A DNA stretch of 64,000 bases from an uncultured Roseicyclus sp. (GTDB taxonomy: Bacteria; Pseudomonadota; Alphaproteobacteria; Rhodobacterales; Rhodobacteraceae): NCBI GenBank assembly GCA_947491935.1, contig CANLLF010000003.1:62001-126000 (forward strand), read 5' to 3'. The notes under the pieces are model-generated. The model did no database searches, was not told the origin of the DNA, and was given only the letters and a program-made list of their open reading frames with translations. Positions 1-8,314 of the stretch are shown in pieces (position 1 is the first letter of the stretch; each line of letters begins with the position of its first letter). A program made the translations under genes and the position numbers.

Positions 1-1089
1 GTCATCGAACGATACTTCTGACGCTTGCAGCACCGCGTTGACCCGGAAGAGCGCGGGGCCAAGATTGCTCTGCACCGGGCCGATGATCTCGCTTTCATCA
101 TCGGCGAAGATGGCCTCTGCGGCCTCCGCGCCCAGATCGGTGCGGGAGACTTCGCCCAGATCGACATCGTCCAACGTCAGGTCGCGGTCTTCCACCAGCG
201 TGTCGAAATCCGTCTCGCCCGCGGCGATCGCATCATAGGCGGCCTGCGCGTCTTCCTCGGTGCCGAAAACAAGCCGTTCCAGAAGCCGCCGCTCGGGCTG
301 GATGTAGAGGCTTGCGCGATCGTTGTAGAGGTCGCGCAAGGCGTCCTCATCCACATCGACGCCGTCCATGATCTGCGCCGGTATGATCCACGCATAGGTG
401 ATTGCGCGGGCCTCGGGGCGGGTGAAGCGCTGTGGGTTGTCCTCGTAATAGGCGGCCAGGTCGTCGTCGGTGGGCTCCGGCAGCGGCTCGGTCAGTTCAT
501 TGCGCGTCACCGTCAGGCGGGTGAAATCGCGGGTCTCGCCCTGATAGGCCACGATGGCCTCGGCAAAGGCGTCGGGTGCCGACAGCCCCCCGATCACGGC
601 GCTTTGCAGGATCGCGCGGCTGACATCCTCGCGGGTATCGGCCTCGAACTCACGGGGCGATGCGCCCTGCTGCTGCAAGACAAATTCATAGGTCTCGCGG
701 TCGAACACGCCCGCGGTGCCCTGAAACGCGCTGATCTGCTGGATCTGGCGCGCGACCTCCTCGTCGCCCACGGAAATCCCCATCTGCGCCGCCTCGTTGG
801 AGAGCGCCGCGCGGGCCACCAGCCCGGCCAGCACCTGCTGGTCGATGCCGCGCGCGCGCAGGCTGGCGAAATTCACCGGCTCCCCGGTCTGGGCGATCTG
901 GGCCGTGATCTCGTTGTTGAGCGCGCGGAAATAATCCTCGGCCGTGATCTCCACATCACCCACGGCGCCCACCTGGCTGGCGCCGCCGCTGAACGATCCG
1001 ATGCCAAAGCCCGCGAGGGCGATGAACAACAGGCCCATCAGGATCCACACGAAGACGTTGGAGGCTTTCTTTGCCGCTGCTCTGGCCAT
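1..1089 (-). CDS. ppiD: Peptidyl-prolyl isomerase PpiD/SurA-type, partial (3' end beyond window)
   Basis: An open leftward frame of 363 codons starts at an ATG at 1089 and runs off the left edge without a stop. The N-terminus is basic (MARAAAKKASNVFVW) and is followed by one hydrophobic helix (ILMGLLFIALAGFGIG), then a soluble region with a SurA-N-like segment (NNEITAQIAQTG, GIDQQVLAGLVARAAL). This is the PpiD layout: an inner-membrane-anchored periplasmic chaperone with a parvulin domain further on, here only partly in view. PpiD helps outer-membrane and exported proteins fold. The family call is firm; the end of the protein cannot be judged. Confidence 0.85.
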   Translation of the reverse strand, partial: MARAAAKKASNVFVWILMGLLFIALAGFGIGSFSGGASQVGAVGDVEITAEDYFRALNNEITAQIAQTGEPVNFASLRARGIDQQVLAGLVARAALSNEAAQMGISVGDEEVARQIQQISAFQGTAGVFDRETYEFVLQQQGASPREFEADTREDVSRAILQSAVIGGLSAPDAFAEAIVAYQGETRDFTRLTVTRNELTEPLPEPTDDDLAAYYEDNPQRFTRPEARAITYAWIIPAQIMDGVDVDEDALRDLYNDRASLYIQPERRLLERLVFGTEEDAQAAYDAIAAGETDFDTLVEDRDLTLDDVDLGEVSRTDLGAEAAEAIFADDESEIIGPVQSNLGPALFRVNAVLQASEVSFDD

Positions 1090-1170
1090 TGATCCGGTCG
1101 CCCCTTGCGCGTGAAATTTCTTGCAGGAACCGATACGCAATCGCCCCAGCGGGGGCAAGGGGATGCGGGT

Positions 1171-2358
1171 CTATCCGGGCAGGTCCACCAGCCGTGTTAC
1201 AAGATCGTCAAGGCCGGCGCGGTCGGCATTGGCAAATGCGATGCGCAAGGTGGTCTCGGCCTGGCCGGTTCCGCCCCGGGCCTTCAGGGGGCCAAACATG
1301 GTGCCGGGCAGAACCAGCAGATGCGCCTGATCCACCAGATCCCTGGCCACCTGATCGGAGGGTGCGTCAAACGGGTGGCGGACATAGGCAAAATAGGCGC
1401 CACATCCCAGCACCTGCCACTCGGGCAGCCGCCCGAAGCCCTGCACGATCGCATCGCGCCGCGCGAGGATTTCCAGCCGTTCGCCGGCCAGCCACTGCCC
1501 CAGGTTCCGCATGCCCCACAGCGCGCCGATCTGGCCCACCTGCGGCGGGCAGATCGCGACCGTGTCGAGGAATTTCTCCACCTCCGCCAATCGCGCCGCA
1601 CTTGCCATGATCGCGCCCACCCGGTGCCCGGTCAGTCGGTAGGCCTTGGAGAAGGAATAGAGGTGGATGAAGGTCTCGTCCCAATCCGGATCGGTGAAGA
1701 GATCATGGGGCGCGGCCTCCGACGAATGGAAATCGCGATAGGTTTCATCGACGATCAGCGCCAGGCCATGGGCGCGTGCCAGATCGTAGAAGGCGCGCAG
1801 GAGGGCGGGCGGGTATTCCACGCCTGCCGGGTTGTTCGGCGAGACAAGGACAATGGCGCGCGTGCGGTCGGTGATCAGGCCCGCCGCCCGCTCCGGATCG
1901 GGCATCAGGTCATCACCCGTTGGCAGATACGCCGCCCGCACGCCTTGCATATCGAGCCACATCTGATGGTTGAAATAGAAGGGTAGGGGCAGGATCACTT
2001 CATCGCCGGCCGCCGCCAGCGTTGACATCACGGAGGTGAAGGCCTGGTTGCAGCCAGCCGTGATCGCCACCTGCGCCGGGCGCACCACGCCGCCATATTC
2101 GACCGACCATTGCGTGGCCAGTTCGCTGCGCAAATCCTCGCGGCCCAGAACCGGACCGTACAGATGCGCCGTCGGATCGCTCAGGATCGCATCGGCCATG
2201 GCCTGCATCAGCGGCTCGGGCGGCGGATCGACCGGTGCCGCCTGGCTCAGGTTCAAAAGGGGGCGATCCGCCCCGAACACCTTGCCGTCAATCCAGCGCC
2301 GGGCCACCATGACCGGTGGCGGGAAGGTTGCGACAAAATTCGGATTGGTCGGCTGCAT
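1171..2358 (-). CDS. PLP-dependent aminotransferase, class I/II fold
   Basis: A 395-residue protein with fold type I aminotransferase features: substrate-loop region around ITAGCNQAF, the VSPNNPAGV segment, VDETYRDF with the cofactor-binding Asp and Tyr, and the Schiff-base lysine in SFSKAYRLTGHRVG (about residue 237). It transfers an amino group between an amino acid and a 2-oxo acid in the cytoplasm; the sequence alone does not fix the substrate. The ATG at 2358 has a purine-rich AGGGGGG upstream. It lies 81 bases from the start of ppiD on the same strand, so co-transcription is possible. Confidence 0.88.
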   Translation of the reverse strand: MQPTNPNFVATFPPPVMVARRWIDGKVFGADRPLLNLSQAAPVDPPPEPLMQAMADAILSDPTAHLYGPVLGREDLRSELATQWSVEYGGVVRPAQVAITAGCNQAFTSVMSTLAAAGDEVILPLPFYFNHQMWLDMQGVRAAYLPTGDDLMPDPERAAGLITDRTRAIVLVSPNNPAGVEYPPALLRAFYDLARAHGLALIVDETYRDFHSSEAAPHDLFTDPDWDETFIHLYSFSKAYRLTGHRVGAIMASAARLAEVEKFLDTVAICPPQVGQIGALWGMRNLGQWLAGERLEILARRDAIVQGFGRLPEWQVLGCGAYFAYVRHPFDAPSDQVARDLVDQAHLLVLPGTMFGPLKARGGTGQAETTLRIAFANADRAGLDDLVTRLVDLPG

Positions 2359-2486
2359 GACGGCCCCCCTGGCATCGGGCGCGGGCGGGATCCCGCTCGC
2401 ATCCCTTCATCTACTACAAACGCCCCCGCCAGCGCGCCGACAGCCGCCGAGGCGGTTACCCGCGGTGGCGCGCCCCGGGCGTGGCC

Positions 2487-3002
2487 TCAGAACGGGATTT
2501 CATCGTCGAGATCTGAGCCACCGCCGCCACCGCCGCTGCCGCCGCCAAAGCCGCCGCGATCATCGGCCGGGCCGCCCATCGCACCGCGGTCGTCATAGCC
2601 ACCGCCGCCGCTGCTGCCACCACCGTAGCCGCCGCCACCGCCGCCGCCATCGCGACCGTCCAGCATGGTCATCACGCCATCAAAGCCCTGCAATACGATC
2701 TCTGTGGTATAGCGGTCCTGGCCGCTTTGATCTTGCCATTTGCGGGTCTGAAGCTTGCCCTCGATATACACCTTGGAGCCTTTGCGCAGGTATTGCTCGG
2801 CGATCCGCACGAGGCCTTCCTGAAAGATCGCGACCGAGTGCCACTCGGTGCGCTCGCGCCGCTCGCCGGTGTTCTTGTCTTTCCACGTCTCGGACGTGGC
2901 GATGCGCAGGTTGCACACTTTGCCGCCGTTCTGGAAACTGCGCACTTCCGGGTCGCGACCCAGATTTCCGATGATGATCACCTTGTTGACGGACCCTGCC
3001 AT
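2487..3002 (-). CDS. ssb: Single-stranded DNA-binding protein
   Basis: A 171-residue protein starting [19 protein letters not shown], the classic SSB OB-fold start. A long glycine-rich linker (about residues 118-160) follows, and it ends in the acidic tip DLDDEIPF used by bacterial SSBs to recruit replication and repair partners. It coats single-stranded DNA in replication, recombination and repair as a tetramer. The glycine-rich linker explains the repetitive codons near 2520-2650; these are not an independent repeat. The divergent gap to the transglycosylase holds the promoter, but I saw no convincing LexA box there. Confidence 0.97.
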   Translation of the reverse strand: MAGSVNKVIIIGNLGRDPEVRSFQNGGKVCNLRIATSETWKDKNTGERRERTEWHSVAIFQEGLVRIAEQYLRKGSKVYIEGKLQTRKWQDQSGQDRYTTEIVLQGFDGVMTMLDGRDGGGGGGGYGGGSSGGGGYDDRGAMGGPADDRGGFGGGSGGGGGGSDLDDEIPF

Positions 3003-3196
3003 CGCTCTTCCCCCATCTTGTCTCAGGGCGCGGTTCCGATTCCCCGGCGCTCCGCGCGTTTGCCCGGTTAGACCATCCCAACAGGGTTAATAAAAGCCTT
3101 ATCCGGCGCGCGAATGCGCCGCGCGGCGATGAAAACTGGAACAAACCGGCCAACCGCGCTAAAACATCTTGATTATCCACAGGCTCCGAGGATGCC

Positions 3197-3766
3197 GTGC
3201 GCTGTTTTCGTCTGCTGCCAGCCGCCATTTGCGGCGCTTTCCTGATGTCTCCTGCCTCGGCCCAGAGCGGCCTCGACCGGCTTGACCGGGCGATGGGTGT
3301 GCTCGATGGCCGGGCGGCCACGCAATACGAGTTCTCCTCGCGCCTGCGCCCCGAAAGCGAGGTGACACGCGGCGTGCCGGATTACGAGGGCGGATACGAT
3401 GGCCCGTTCCTGGCGGTCGCACAATCCGCCGCGCGCCGGCACGGCGTGCCGGAGGATCTGTTCCTGCGCCTGGTGCAGCAGGAATCGGGGTGGAATACCG
3501 AGGCGATCAGCCATGCAGGCGCCATTGGTCTGGCGCAGTTGATGCCCGATACGGCGACGCTTCTGGGCGTCGATCCGCAAGATCCCGTGGCCAATCTCGA
3601 TGGCGGGGCGCGCTATCTGGCGCAGCAATATCGCCGCTTCGGCACCTGGCGCCTTGCGCTGGCGGCCTACAATGCGGGCCCGGAGGCGGTGGAGCGCCAT
3701 GACGGCGTGCCGCCCTTCGACGAGACCCAGCATTACGTGCGCGTGATCCTTGGCACCTCAAGCTGA
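3197..3766 (+). CDS. Soluble lytic murein transglycosylase, SLT domain, exported
   Basis: A 189-residue protein with a signal peptide ([23 protein letters not shown]) and an SLT/GEWL domain. The catalytic Glu is in [13 protein letters not shown]; the conserved [13 protein letters not shown] and [15 protein letters not shown] blocks follow. It cleaves peptidoglycan glycan strands in the periplasm, leaving 1,6-anhydro ends. It is a short stand-alone version with no extra cell-wall-binding domain. The next gene begins at or just beyond its end on the same strand. Confidence 0.92.
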   Translation: MRCFRLLPAAICGAFLMSPASAQSGLDRLDRAMGVLDGRAATQYEFSSRLRPESEVTRGVPDYEGGYDGPFLAVAQSAARRHGVPEDLFLRLVQQESGWNTEAISHAGAIGLAQLMPDTATLLGVDPQDPVANLDGGARYLAQQYRRFGTWRLALAAYNAGPEAVERHDGVPPFDETQHYVRVILGTSS

Positions 3767-3812
3767 GGGCTCCGATCCAGATCTACCTGACCGTCCGCGC
3801 CTTGATGCCGCC

Positions 3813-4340
3813 ATGCGGCTGCTGGAAGGTGTGATCTTCTGCTGCCTTGCGGGGGTCATGCTGTATTGGATCGCGGACCGGCTGCGCAGTCTGGATTTCG
3901 AGCCGGTGGTTGTCACGCCTTGCGCCGGTGCGGCCTGCGCGCCCTATGCTGGCCCCGATGGCGGCCGCCCCTATGCCGTCTATACCGAAGCGATGGAATC
4001 TGACGGTGTGACAACGTTCTCCAGCAACAATCTGTGCCTCACGGCCGCGGACCTGCTACAAAGCCAGGGTGCGGAGGCCGAGGGGGTGGATCTGATCCTG
4101 ACCCATATGACCGCGCGGGGTGTCATCGCGTTTGTACAAGGGGATGGGGCCAGCGTTGCGATGATCCCGGGCGCACGCAATGACAGTTGGGACGATGTGC
4201 TGCGCGATGCGGTCCGCTTTGCCCCGTCGCGCGGATGTTTTCCGATGAATTACCGCCCTGTCGTCTGGCCGCTTCTGCTCAGCTGGCTCCTGCTGGCCTC
4301 CGTGCGGCTGTTTCGTGCCGGTGGGGCGATCCGGGGCTAG
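3813..4340 (+). CDS. Hypothetical membrane protein with two hydrophobic segments
   Basis: I chose the ATG at 3813 (175 residues); a TTG at 3750 in the same frame would add 21 residues and overlap the transglycosylase end. An N-terminal hydrophobic stretch (LLEGVIFCCLAGVMLYWIA) and a C-terminal one (VVWPLLLSWLLLASVRLF) flank a central soluble part that contains four cysteines. The central part would lie in the periplasm if both helices span the membrane. No family was recognised. It converges on the small reverse gene at 4337, overlapping it by four bases. Confidence 0.6.
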   Translation: MRLLEGVIFCCLAGVMLYWIADRLRSLDFEPVVVTPCAGAACAPYAGPDGGRPYAVYTEAMESDGVTTFSSNNLCLTAADLLQSQGAEAEGVDLILTHMTARGVIAFVQGDGASVAMIPGARNDSWDDVLRDAVRFAPSRGCFPMNYRPVVWPLLLSWLLLASVRLFRAGGAIRG

Positions 4341-4552
4341 CTTCTCTCCGCCCCGAGGGCGATCAGCCGGGTCTTCAGATCGGGCGCGCGGGGATCATTG
4401 GCCTCCAACGCGTGGACATAGGCGTGGGTCAGGTAGAAGGCTTCGCCGGAGCTGCCCTCGCGCGCCGCGCCGATATACGACGAGATCACATCCGCCCAAT
4501 CGCCGGTGCGCTCCGCTTCATCAATGGCGGCTTGCATGGCGGCATCATCCAT
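4337..4552 (-). CDS. Small hypothetical protein, 71 residues
   Basis: A 71-residue, mainly helical protein starting MDDAAMQAAIDEAERTGDW. The segment FYLTHAYVHALEANDPRA followed by LKTRLIALGAE resembles a single tetratricopeptide-like helical pair, which is only a resemblance. It sits nine bases downstream of the Rieske oxygenase on the same strand, so it is probably the last gene of that short operon. No function is assigned. Confidence 0.6.
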   Translation of the reverse strand: MDDAAMQAAIDEAERTGDWADVISSYIGAAREGSSGEAFYLTHAYVHALEANDPRAPDLKTRLIALGAERS

Positions 4553-4561
4553 CGGGCCCGC

Positions 4562-5707
4562 TTATGCCGAGACGGCCTCGATCCGCCCGGCGACCCAGGC
4601 GTGGAACAGATGCGTCGGCCCATCCATCGCCGGCGAAAACCGCCCGCCGTCAAAGCCCGATGCCGCGCGCCCGCGCTGCATGCCTTCGACCACGAAGACA
4701 TCCTCCACGAACACCCCTTCCCAGAGCGTGGCGTTCTTGGCCCGGAGCGCCTCCGACGTGTCGGGAGTAGGGTAGTAGATATGCACATGTTCGCGGGTTT
4801 TGTTATGGGCCACGGGCTCCAGAATGATCGCGTAGGCATGGTCCCGGTGTACACCCAGAAGCACGTTGGGGAAAAGCGAGATGTATTCCGCCCCGGTGTT
4901 CCAATGGTCGCTCAACCCCTCGAAATCCGGGAACATCGCCCCGTCGTCGCCCGTGAGTTGACGATAGACATAGGTGCCTTGCCCCGAGAATTGGCCCGGG
5001 GCTTCGATATGGTAGTGATCTTCCAGCCGCGAATAACTGTTCAGGCCCGGATGGACCCAGGGCAGGTGATAGCTTTCGCAGTAATTCTCCACCGCGAGCT
5101 TCCAGTTGGTGTCGACCTCCAGCATGAACGTGCTGTCCGGCCCCCCGTGATAGAGCGGTTTGTCGAACTCGGCCCATCGTTTCAGCAGTTCGGCATGCAC
5201 CTCTTCGAAGGCCGGCGCATCGCCTGATAGGTTGATGAAGACGATATCGCGCCAGATATGGCTGCGCACTTCGGCCAGCCCCAGCGTCTTGCGGTCGATA
5301 CCGTCATGGGTGTTTTGCCCCGGGCCGCCCACATGGGGCGTGGCGACCAGTCGCCCCGATTTGGAATAGCACCAGGAATGATAGGGGCATCGGATCGCCC
5401 CTTCGATCTTGCGCGGCTCGGAAACGAGGATCATGCCGCGATGGCGGCAGATGTTGAAAAACACCCGCACCGCGCCGTCATCGTCGCGCAGGAGCAGAAG
5501 CGGCTGGCCGAGAAACTCCATCGGTTTGGCATCGCCCGGTTCCGGCACATCGGCGCCAACGGCCAGCGCGGCCCAGGTTGTTTCCAGCACCGCATGGTTT
5601 TCCGCCGCGATGGTGGCGGGGTCGGTGTAGTGGGCATTGGGCAGGCCGTGGGCCCGGTCGATCGGGGCCATCACATCGGCAAGGGCATGCGTGAGATCGT
5701 CGGGCAT
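4562..5707 (-). CDS. Rieske aromatic-ring-hydroxylating-type oxygenase, alpha subunit
   Basis: Start set at the ATG at 5707, which has AAGGAG nine bases upstream; the longer frame to 5755 lacks this. The 381-residue protein has a Rieske [2Fe-2S] site (CRHRG then CPYHSW, 18-20 residues apart) and a mononuclear iron site in the catalytic half (ENYCESYHLPWVHP plus a later Asp). Family members hydroxylate or demethylate small organic molecules. The subfamily that includes choline, carnitine and betaine monooxygenases has a similar layout, but the substrate is not decided here. No reductase gene is adjacent, so a partner must be elsewhere. Confidence 0.88.
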   Translation of the reverse strand: MPDDLTHALADVMAPIDRAHGLPNAHYTDPATIAAENHAVLETTWAALAVGADVPEPGDAKPMEFLGQPLLLLRDDDGAVRVFFNICRHRGMILVSEPRKIEGAIRCPYHSWCYSKSGRLVATPHVGGPGQNTHDGIDRKTLGLAEVRSHIWRDIVFINLSGDAPAFEEVHAELLKRWAEFDKPLYHGGPDSTFMLEVDTNWKLAVENYCESYHLPWVHPGLNSYSRLEDHYHIEAPGQFSGQGTYVYRQLTGDDGAMFPDFEGLSDHWNTGAEYISLFPNVLLGVHRDHAYAIILEPVAHNKTREHVHIYYPTPDTSEALRAKNATLWEGVFVEDVFVVEGMQRGRAASGFDGGRFSPAMDGPTHLFHAWVAGRIEAVSA

Positions 5708-5815
5708 CGGGCCGGGCTCCTTCAGCAACGGGTCTGATCCCAGCGTGGGAGCCATGGGCCCGCCCGGTCTTGCCGGTTCGCGACAAAACTCGGTCTGCGG
5801 AAGACATGGGTGCCG

Positions 5816-6391
5816 TTAGACGCCGCCCAGAAGGTCGGTCACCGGCGCGCCGGGCGGCAGATCCAGCGCGGTGCGCAACGCGGCCCGGCCGCGCGCGAGC
5901 CGCGAGGTGACAGTGCCAAGCGGTAGGCCGGTATGCTGCGCGATATCGGCATAGCTGAGCCCGTCCACCGCCCGCAGCTTCAAGAGCACCTGTTGGTCCT
6001 CGGGCAGATCGGCCAGGGCGGCCAAAGCCTCGGCGCAGCCCAGGCGCGCGGCCGCGTCGGAGCCACGGGGGGCGGCGATGTCCTCGGGCTCGGTCTCGGA
6101 CGGGGTGGCGATGGAAAACCGCGCAAAGGCCCGGTGGCGCAAAGTGGCGAAGGCATAGGCGCGCAGATCTTCGATGGGTGCGGCGTCGCTTGTGCCGGTC
6201 GCGGCCATCGCCATGCGCGACCACACCCGCAGCAACGTTTCCTGTACAAGATCATCGGCATCCGCGCTGTCCCGCGTCAGCCGCCGGGCGGAGCGCCGGA
6301 GATCCGACAATAGGGCGCCGAAGATGCGGGTCTGGGGCAGGGGCGTGGCGGGCTGGGGCGGCGTCGGCGGGAACGGGATGGGGCGGGGCAT
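5816..6391 (-). CDS. ECF-family RNA polymerase sigma factor
   Basis: Start placed at the ATG at 6391, preceded by GAGGA at nine bases; an in-frame GTG at 6412 would add seven residues. The 191-residue protein has sigma region 2 (DLRRSARRLTRDSADADDLVQETLLRVW) and region 4 (LADLPEDQQVLLKLRAVDGLSYADIAQHTGLPLGTVTSRLARGRAAL, quoted in parts: LSYADIAQHTGLPLGTVTSR). It should direct transcription of a small regulon. No anti-sigma or sensor gene adjoins it; the divergent neighbour encodes an exported EF-hand protein. Confidence 0.9.
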   Translation of the reverse strand: MPRPIPFPPTPPQPATPLPQTRIFGALLSDLRRSARRLTRDSADADDLVQETLLRVWSRMAMAATGTSDAAPIEDLRAYAFATLRHRAFARFSIATPSETEPEDIAAPRGSDAAARLGCAEALAALADLPEDQQVLLKLRAVDGLSYADIAQHTGLPLGTVTSRLARGRAALRTALDLPPGAPVTDLLGGV

Positions 6392-6729
6392 GGTCAGACA
6401 TCCTCGGGGCACGGGGAAAGAAGGGGCAGGGTCCGTCAGTGCCCCTGACGCTGCGCTTGCGGGGCGGCCGCGGGCAAGGGCGCGGCGCGGCGGGCCGCGG
6501 CACTCAGCCCAAGGTCGCCGGTTGCGGGCAATCTATTGCCGACCCTCGGGCCCTTCGGCGGGACGTCGCACCGCGCGGATGGCCCGTTGGGCAGAGTGTC
6601 GCCGATTGTGGGGGCCCGACCACGTCGGAGGGACGAAACACCCCCCTGACCCCCTCTTCCCCTATAGGCACCGCGGCCAATCCCGGTCCGGTTGCCTGAC
6701 ACGCAAACCTTTATGGAGGGAATTCTCCC
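6392..6729. other. Divergent intergenic region between sigma factor and EF-hand gene
   Basis: 338 bases without a convincing gene. It should contain both divergent promoters. I could not pick out a clear -35/-10 pair or an ECF-type GGAAC/CGTT pair. A perfect inverted repeat GGCAAT-CT-ATTGCC lies at 6527-6540 and could be an operator or a small hairpin. A strong ribosome binding site (GGAGGG) lies just before the EF-hand ATG. Confidence 0.5.
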
Positions 6730-6999
6730 ATGCGATCCGAATTCAACAATCTGCGCCTCGGCGCCATCACTCTTGCAGCGTCCTGTGCGCTCCTCGTGAC
6801 TGGCGCAAGCCTTGCCATGGGGCAGGCCGAAAGCGTCGACACCGACGGCGACGGAATGGTCAGCTTCGCAGAGCTGCTCACCCTGATGCCGGCCCTGACG
6901 GAAGAGGAATATCAGGCGCTGGACGCTGACGCGGACGGACTTCTGAGTGCTGACGAAATCGGCGCGGCGGAAGAAGCCGGCCTTATTCCCGCCGGCTAA
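6730..6999 (+). CDS. Small exported EF-hand calcium-binding protein
   Basis: An 89-residue protein with a signal peptide (cleavage expected after SLAMGQA) and two canonical EF-hand loops: DTDGDGMVSFAE and DADADGLLSADE. Each has acidic residues at loop positions 1, 3 and 5 and the Glu at 12. It should bind Ca2+ in the periplasm. The start has GGAGGG nine bases upstream. It is divergent from the ECF sigma gene and ends in a perfect 12-bp hairpin, so it is probably transcribed alone. Confidence 0.85.
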   Translation: MRSEFNNLRLGAITLAASCALLVTGASLAMGQAESVDTDGDGMVSFAELLTLMPALTEEEYQALDADADGLLSADEIGAAEEAGLIPAG

Positions 7000-7014
7000 G
7001 CCACCGCGTTGCTT

Positions 7015-7041
7015 CAAGCCGTCCCGCCCCGGGACGGCTTG
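7015..7041 (+). terminator. Hairpin terminator after EF-hand gene
   Basis: A perfect 12-bp stem, CAAGCCGTCCCG with CGGGACGGCTTG, encloses a three-base CCC loop 15 bases after the stop codon. There is no T-run, so termination may be weak or the hairpin may act in mRNA stability. Confidence 0.6.
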
Positions 7042-7096
7042 AGGTGAGGCGCGGGGGTGGGGCAGACGACCCCCGCGTCTTCCACGGCATCACCCT

Positions 7097-7699
7097 CTAC
7101 GGGGCGGTGATGAAGGGATCCGGTACGGGCGCATAGCCCGGCAAACGGCCCCGGTTCTGTCCCCAGATCTGATCGAGATACGCGCCATCGGCGATGATCA
7201 CGCTGTCGAGCACCGCGTCATCTGCCGTGTCGTCCGACGCGTCGGTGAGCGGCTGGATGGCGACGAAGGAGATCACCGTGTCGCTGTCTTCGATTTCGTA
7301 GGCGAGGTAGTAGATGGCAAGGCCGATCTCCGGCAGGGCGGCGACCCGCCCCCGGTTTTCAAACACGATCCCCTCGGACCCGAAGAGCGCCTCGATATCC
7401 GCCCGTGTGCTGGTGCCGTAGGTCAGGCCCGGGATAGGGGAGGCGACAGATCCCTCCGGCGGATCACGCCACAATTCCAGATACAGAACGTCGCCCGTCG
7501 CCGCATCCGCGGTGGCCGACATCGCCAATCCATCGTCAAAATCCCAGACCGTGTAGGCGACCGGGGGGATGGTTTGCGTGGCGCGAGGTTCGGGAAGCCC
7601 GTCGGGGATGGGCTCACCCAGGTCCACCCCACGCAGGGACTGTGCACTGAGCGGCGCGGCGAGCGCCAGGCTCACCACCGCCGCTTGGATCAGGCGCAT
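7097..7699 (-). CDS. Exported hypothetical protein, last gene of the ilvBH operon (paralogue of 8315-8941)
   Basis: A 200-residue protein with a signal peptide (MRLIQAAVVSLALAAPLSAQ) and no recognised domain. It begins one base after the ilvH stop, so it is almost certainly translated from the same mRNA. It resembles the product of 8315-8941: both open the mature part with [S/D]-[L/F]-R-G, have a central L-x-[Y/I]-G block, a beta-rich stretch before it, and a late LDSVIIADGAYLD / LHSVSLTTRSFLD segment. The two look like diverged duplicates on either side of ilvH. Function unknown; periplasmic location inferred. Confidence 0.7.
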   Translation of the reverse strand: MRLIQAAVVSLALAAPLSAQSLRGVDLGEPIPDGLPEPRATQTIPPVAYTVWDFDDGLAMSATADAATGDVLYLELWRDPPEGSVASPIPGLTYGTSTRADIEALFGSEGIVFENRGRVAALPEIGLAIYYLAYEIEDSDTVISFVAIQPLTDASDDTADDAVLDSVIIADGAYLDQIWGQNRGRLPGYAPVPDPFITAP

Positions 7700-7700
7700 T

Positions 7701-8258
7701 TCAGGTGCCGCGCGCGATGGCCGCCACTCCGGTCCGCGCCAGCCGCACTTCGCCCAGGGGGCGCATCAATTCGCAAAACGCATCGATCTTGTCGGGCGTG
7801 CCGGTGATTTCGAACACGAAGCTTTCCAGCGTGGAATCCACCACATTGGCGCGGAAGATCTCGGCAATGCGGAGCGCTTCCACCCGGTGTTCGCCCTTGG
7901 CGATCACCTTGATCAGCGACAATTCGCGGCTGATGAACGGGCCTTCGACGGTCAGATCGGCAACCTCGTGGACCGGCACCATGCGTTCAAGCTGCATCTT
8001 GATCTGGTTGATGATCTGCGGTGTGCCGGAGGTTACGATCGTGATGCGGCTGCGGTGGCCGCCATGGTCAACCTCGGCGACGGTCAGGCTTTCGATATTG
8101 TAGCCGCGCCCTGAAAAGAGGCCGATCACCCGGGCGAGGACGCCCGGTTCGTTTTCGACCAGGATCGCCAATGTATGGGTCTCGATGGCATCGGAGAGAT
8201 GCGAGCGCAGATCATAGGCGGAATGGCTGGTGGAGCCTTGTTCGATGTTGAGGGCCAT
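7701..8258 (-). CDS. ilvH: Acetolactate synthase small (regulatory) subunit
   Basis: Start at the ATG at 8258, preceded by AAGGAG eight bases upstream; the frame to 8303 is an over-extension. The 185-residue protein has the N-terminal ACT domain (THTLAILVENEPGVLARVIGLFSGRGYNI) [split: LAILVENEPGVLARVIG, FSGRGYNIESL] and a C-terminal ALS_ss_C domain (KGEHRVEALRIAEIFRANVV). It binds valine and mediates feedback inhibition of the IlvB catalytic subunit, which carries out the first common step of branched-chain amino acid synthesis. Unusually, three unknown genes separate it from ilvB. Confidence 0.96.
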   Translation of the reverse strand: MALNIEQGSTSHSAYDLRSHLSDAIETHTLAILVENEPGVLARVIGLFSGRGYNIESLTVAEVDHGGHRSRITIVTSGTPQIINQIKMQLERMVPVHEVADLTVEGPFISRELSLIKVIAKGEHRVEALRIAEIFRANVVDSTLESFVFEITGTPDKIDAFCELMRPLGEVRLARTGVAAIARGT

Positions 8259-8314
8259 GGGCGGGTCTCCTTGTCGCGGCGGGTTTGCCGCTGCGCGGTC
8301 CAAAAGGCAAGGGG

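Noticed and set aside
2520-2660. Dense repetitive CCGCC/GGT sequence that resembles a tandem repeat or CRISPR-like array
   Set aside because: It encodes the glycine-rich linker of SSB, and no regular spacer/repeat pattern is present.
3750-3812. TTG start for the two-helix membrane protein
   Set aside because: It would place 21 residues inside the end of the transglycosylase gene without a visible ribosome binding site; kept only as an alternative.
6436-7017. A 193-codon reverse frame across the EF-hand gene
   Set aside because: It overlaps the EF-hand gene fully, has no ribosome binding site and a random-like composition.
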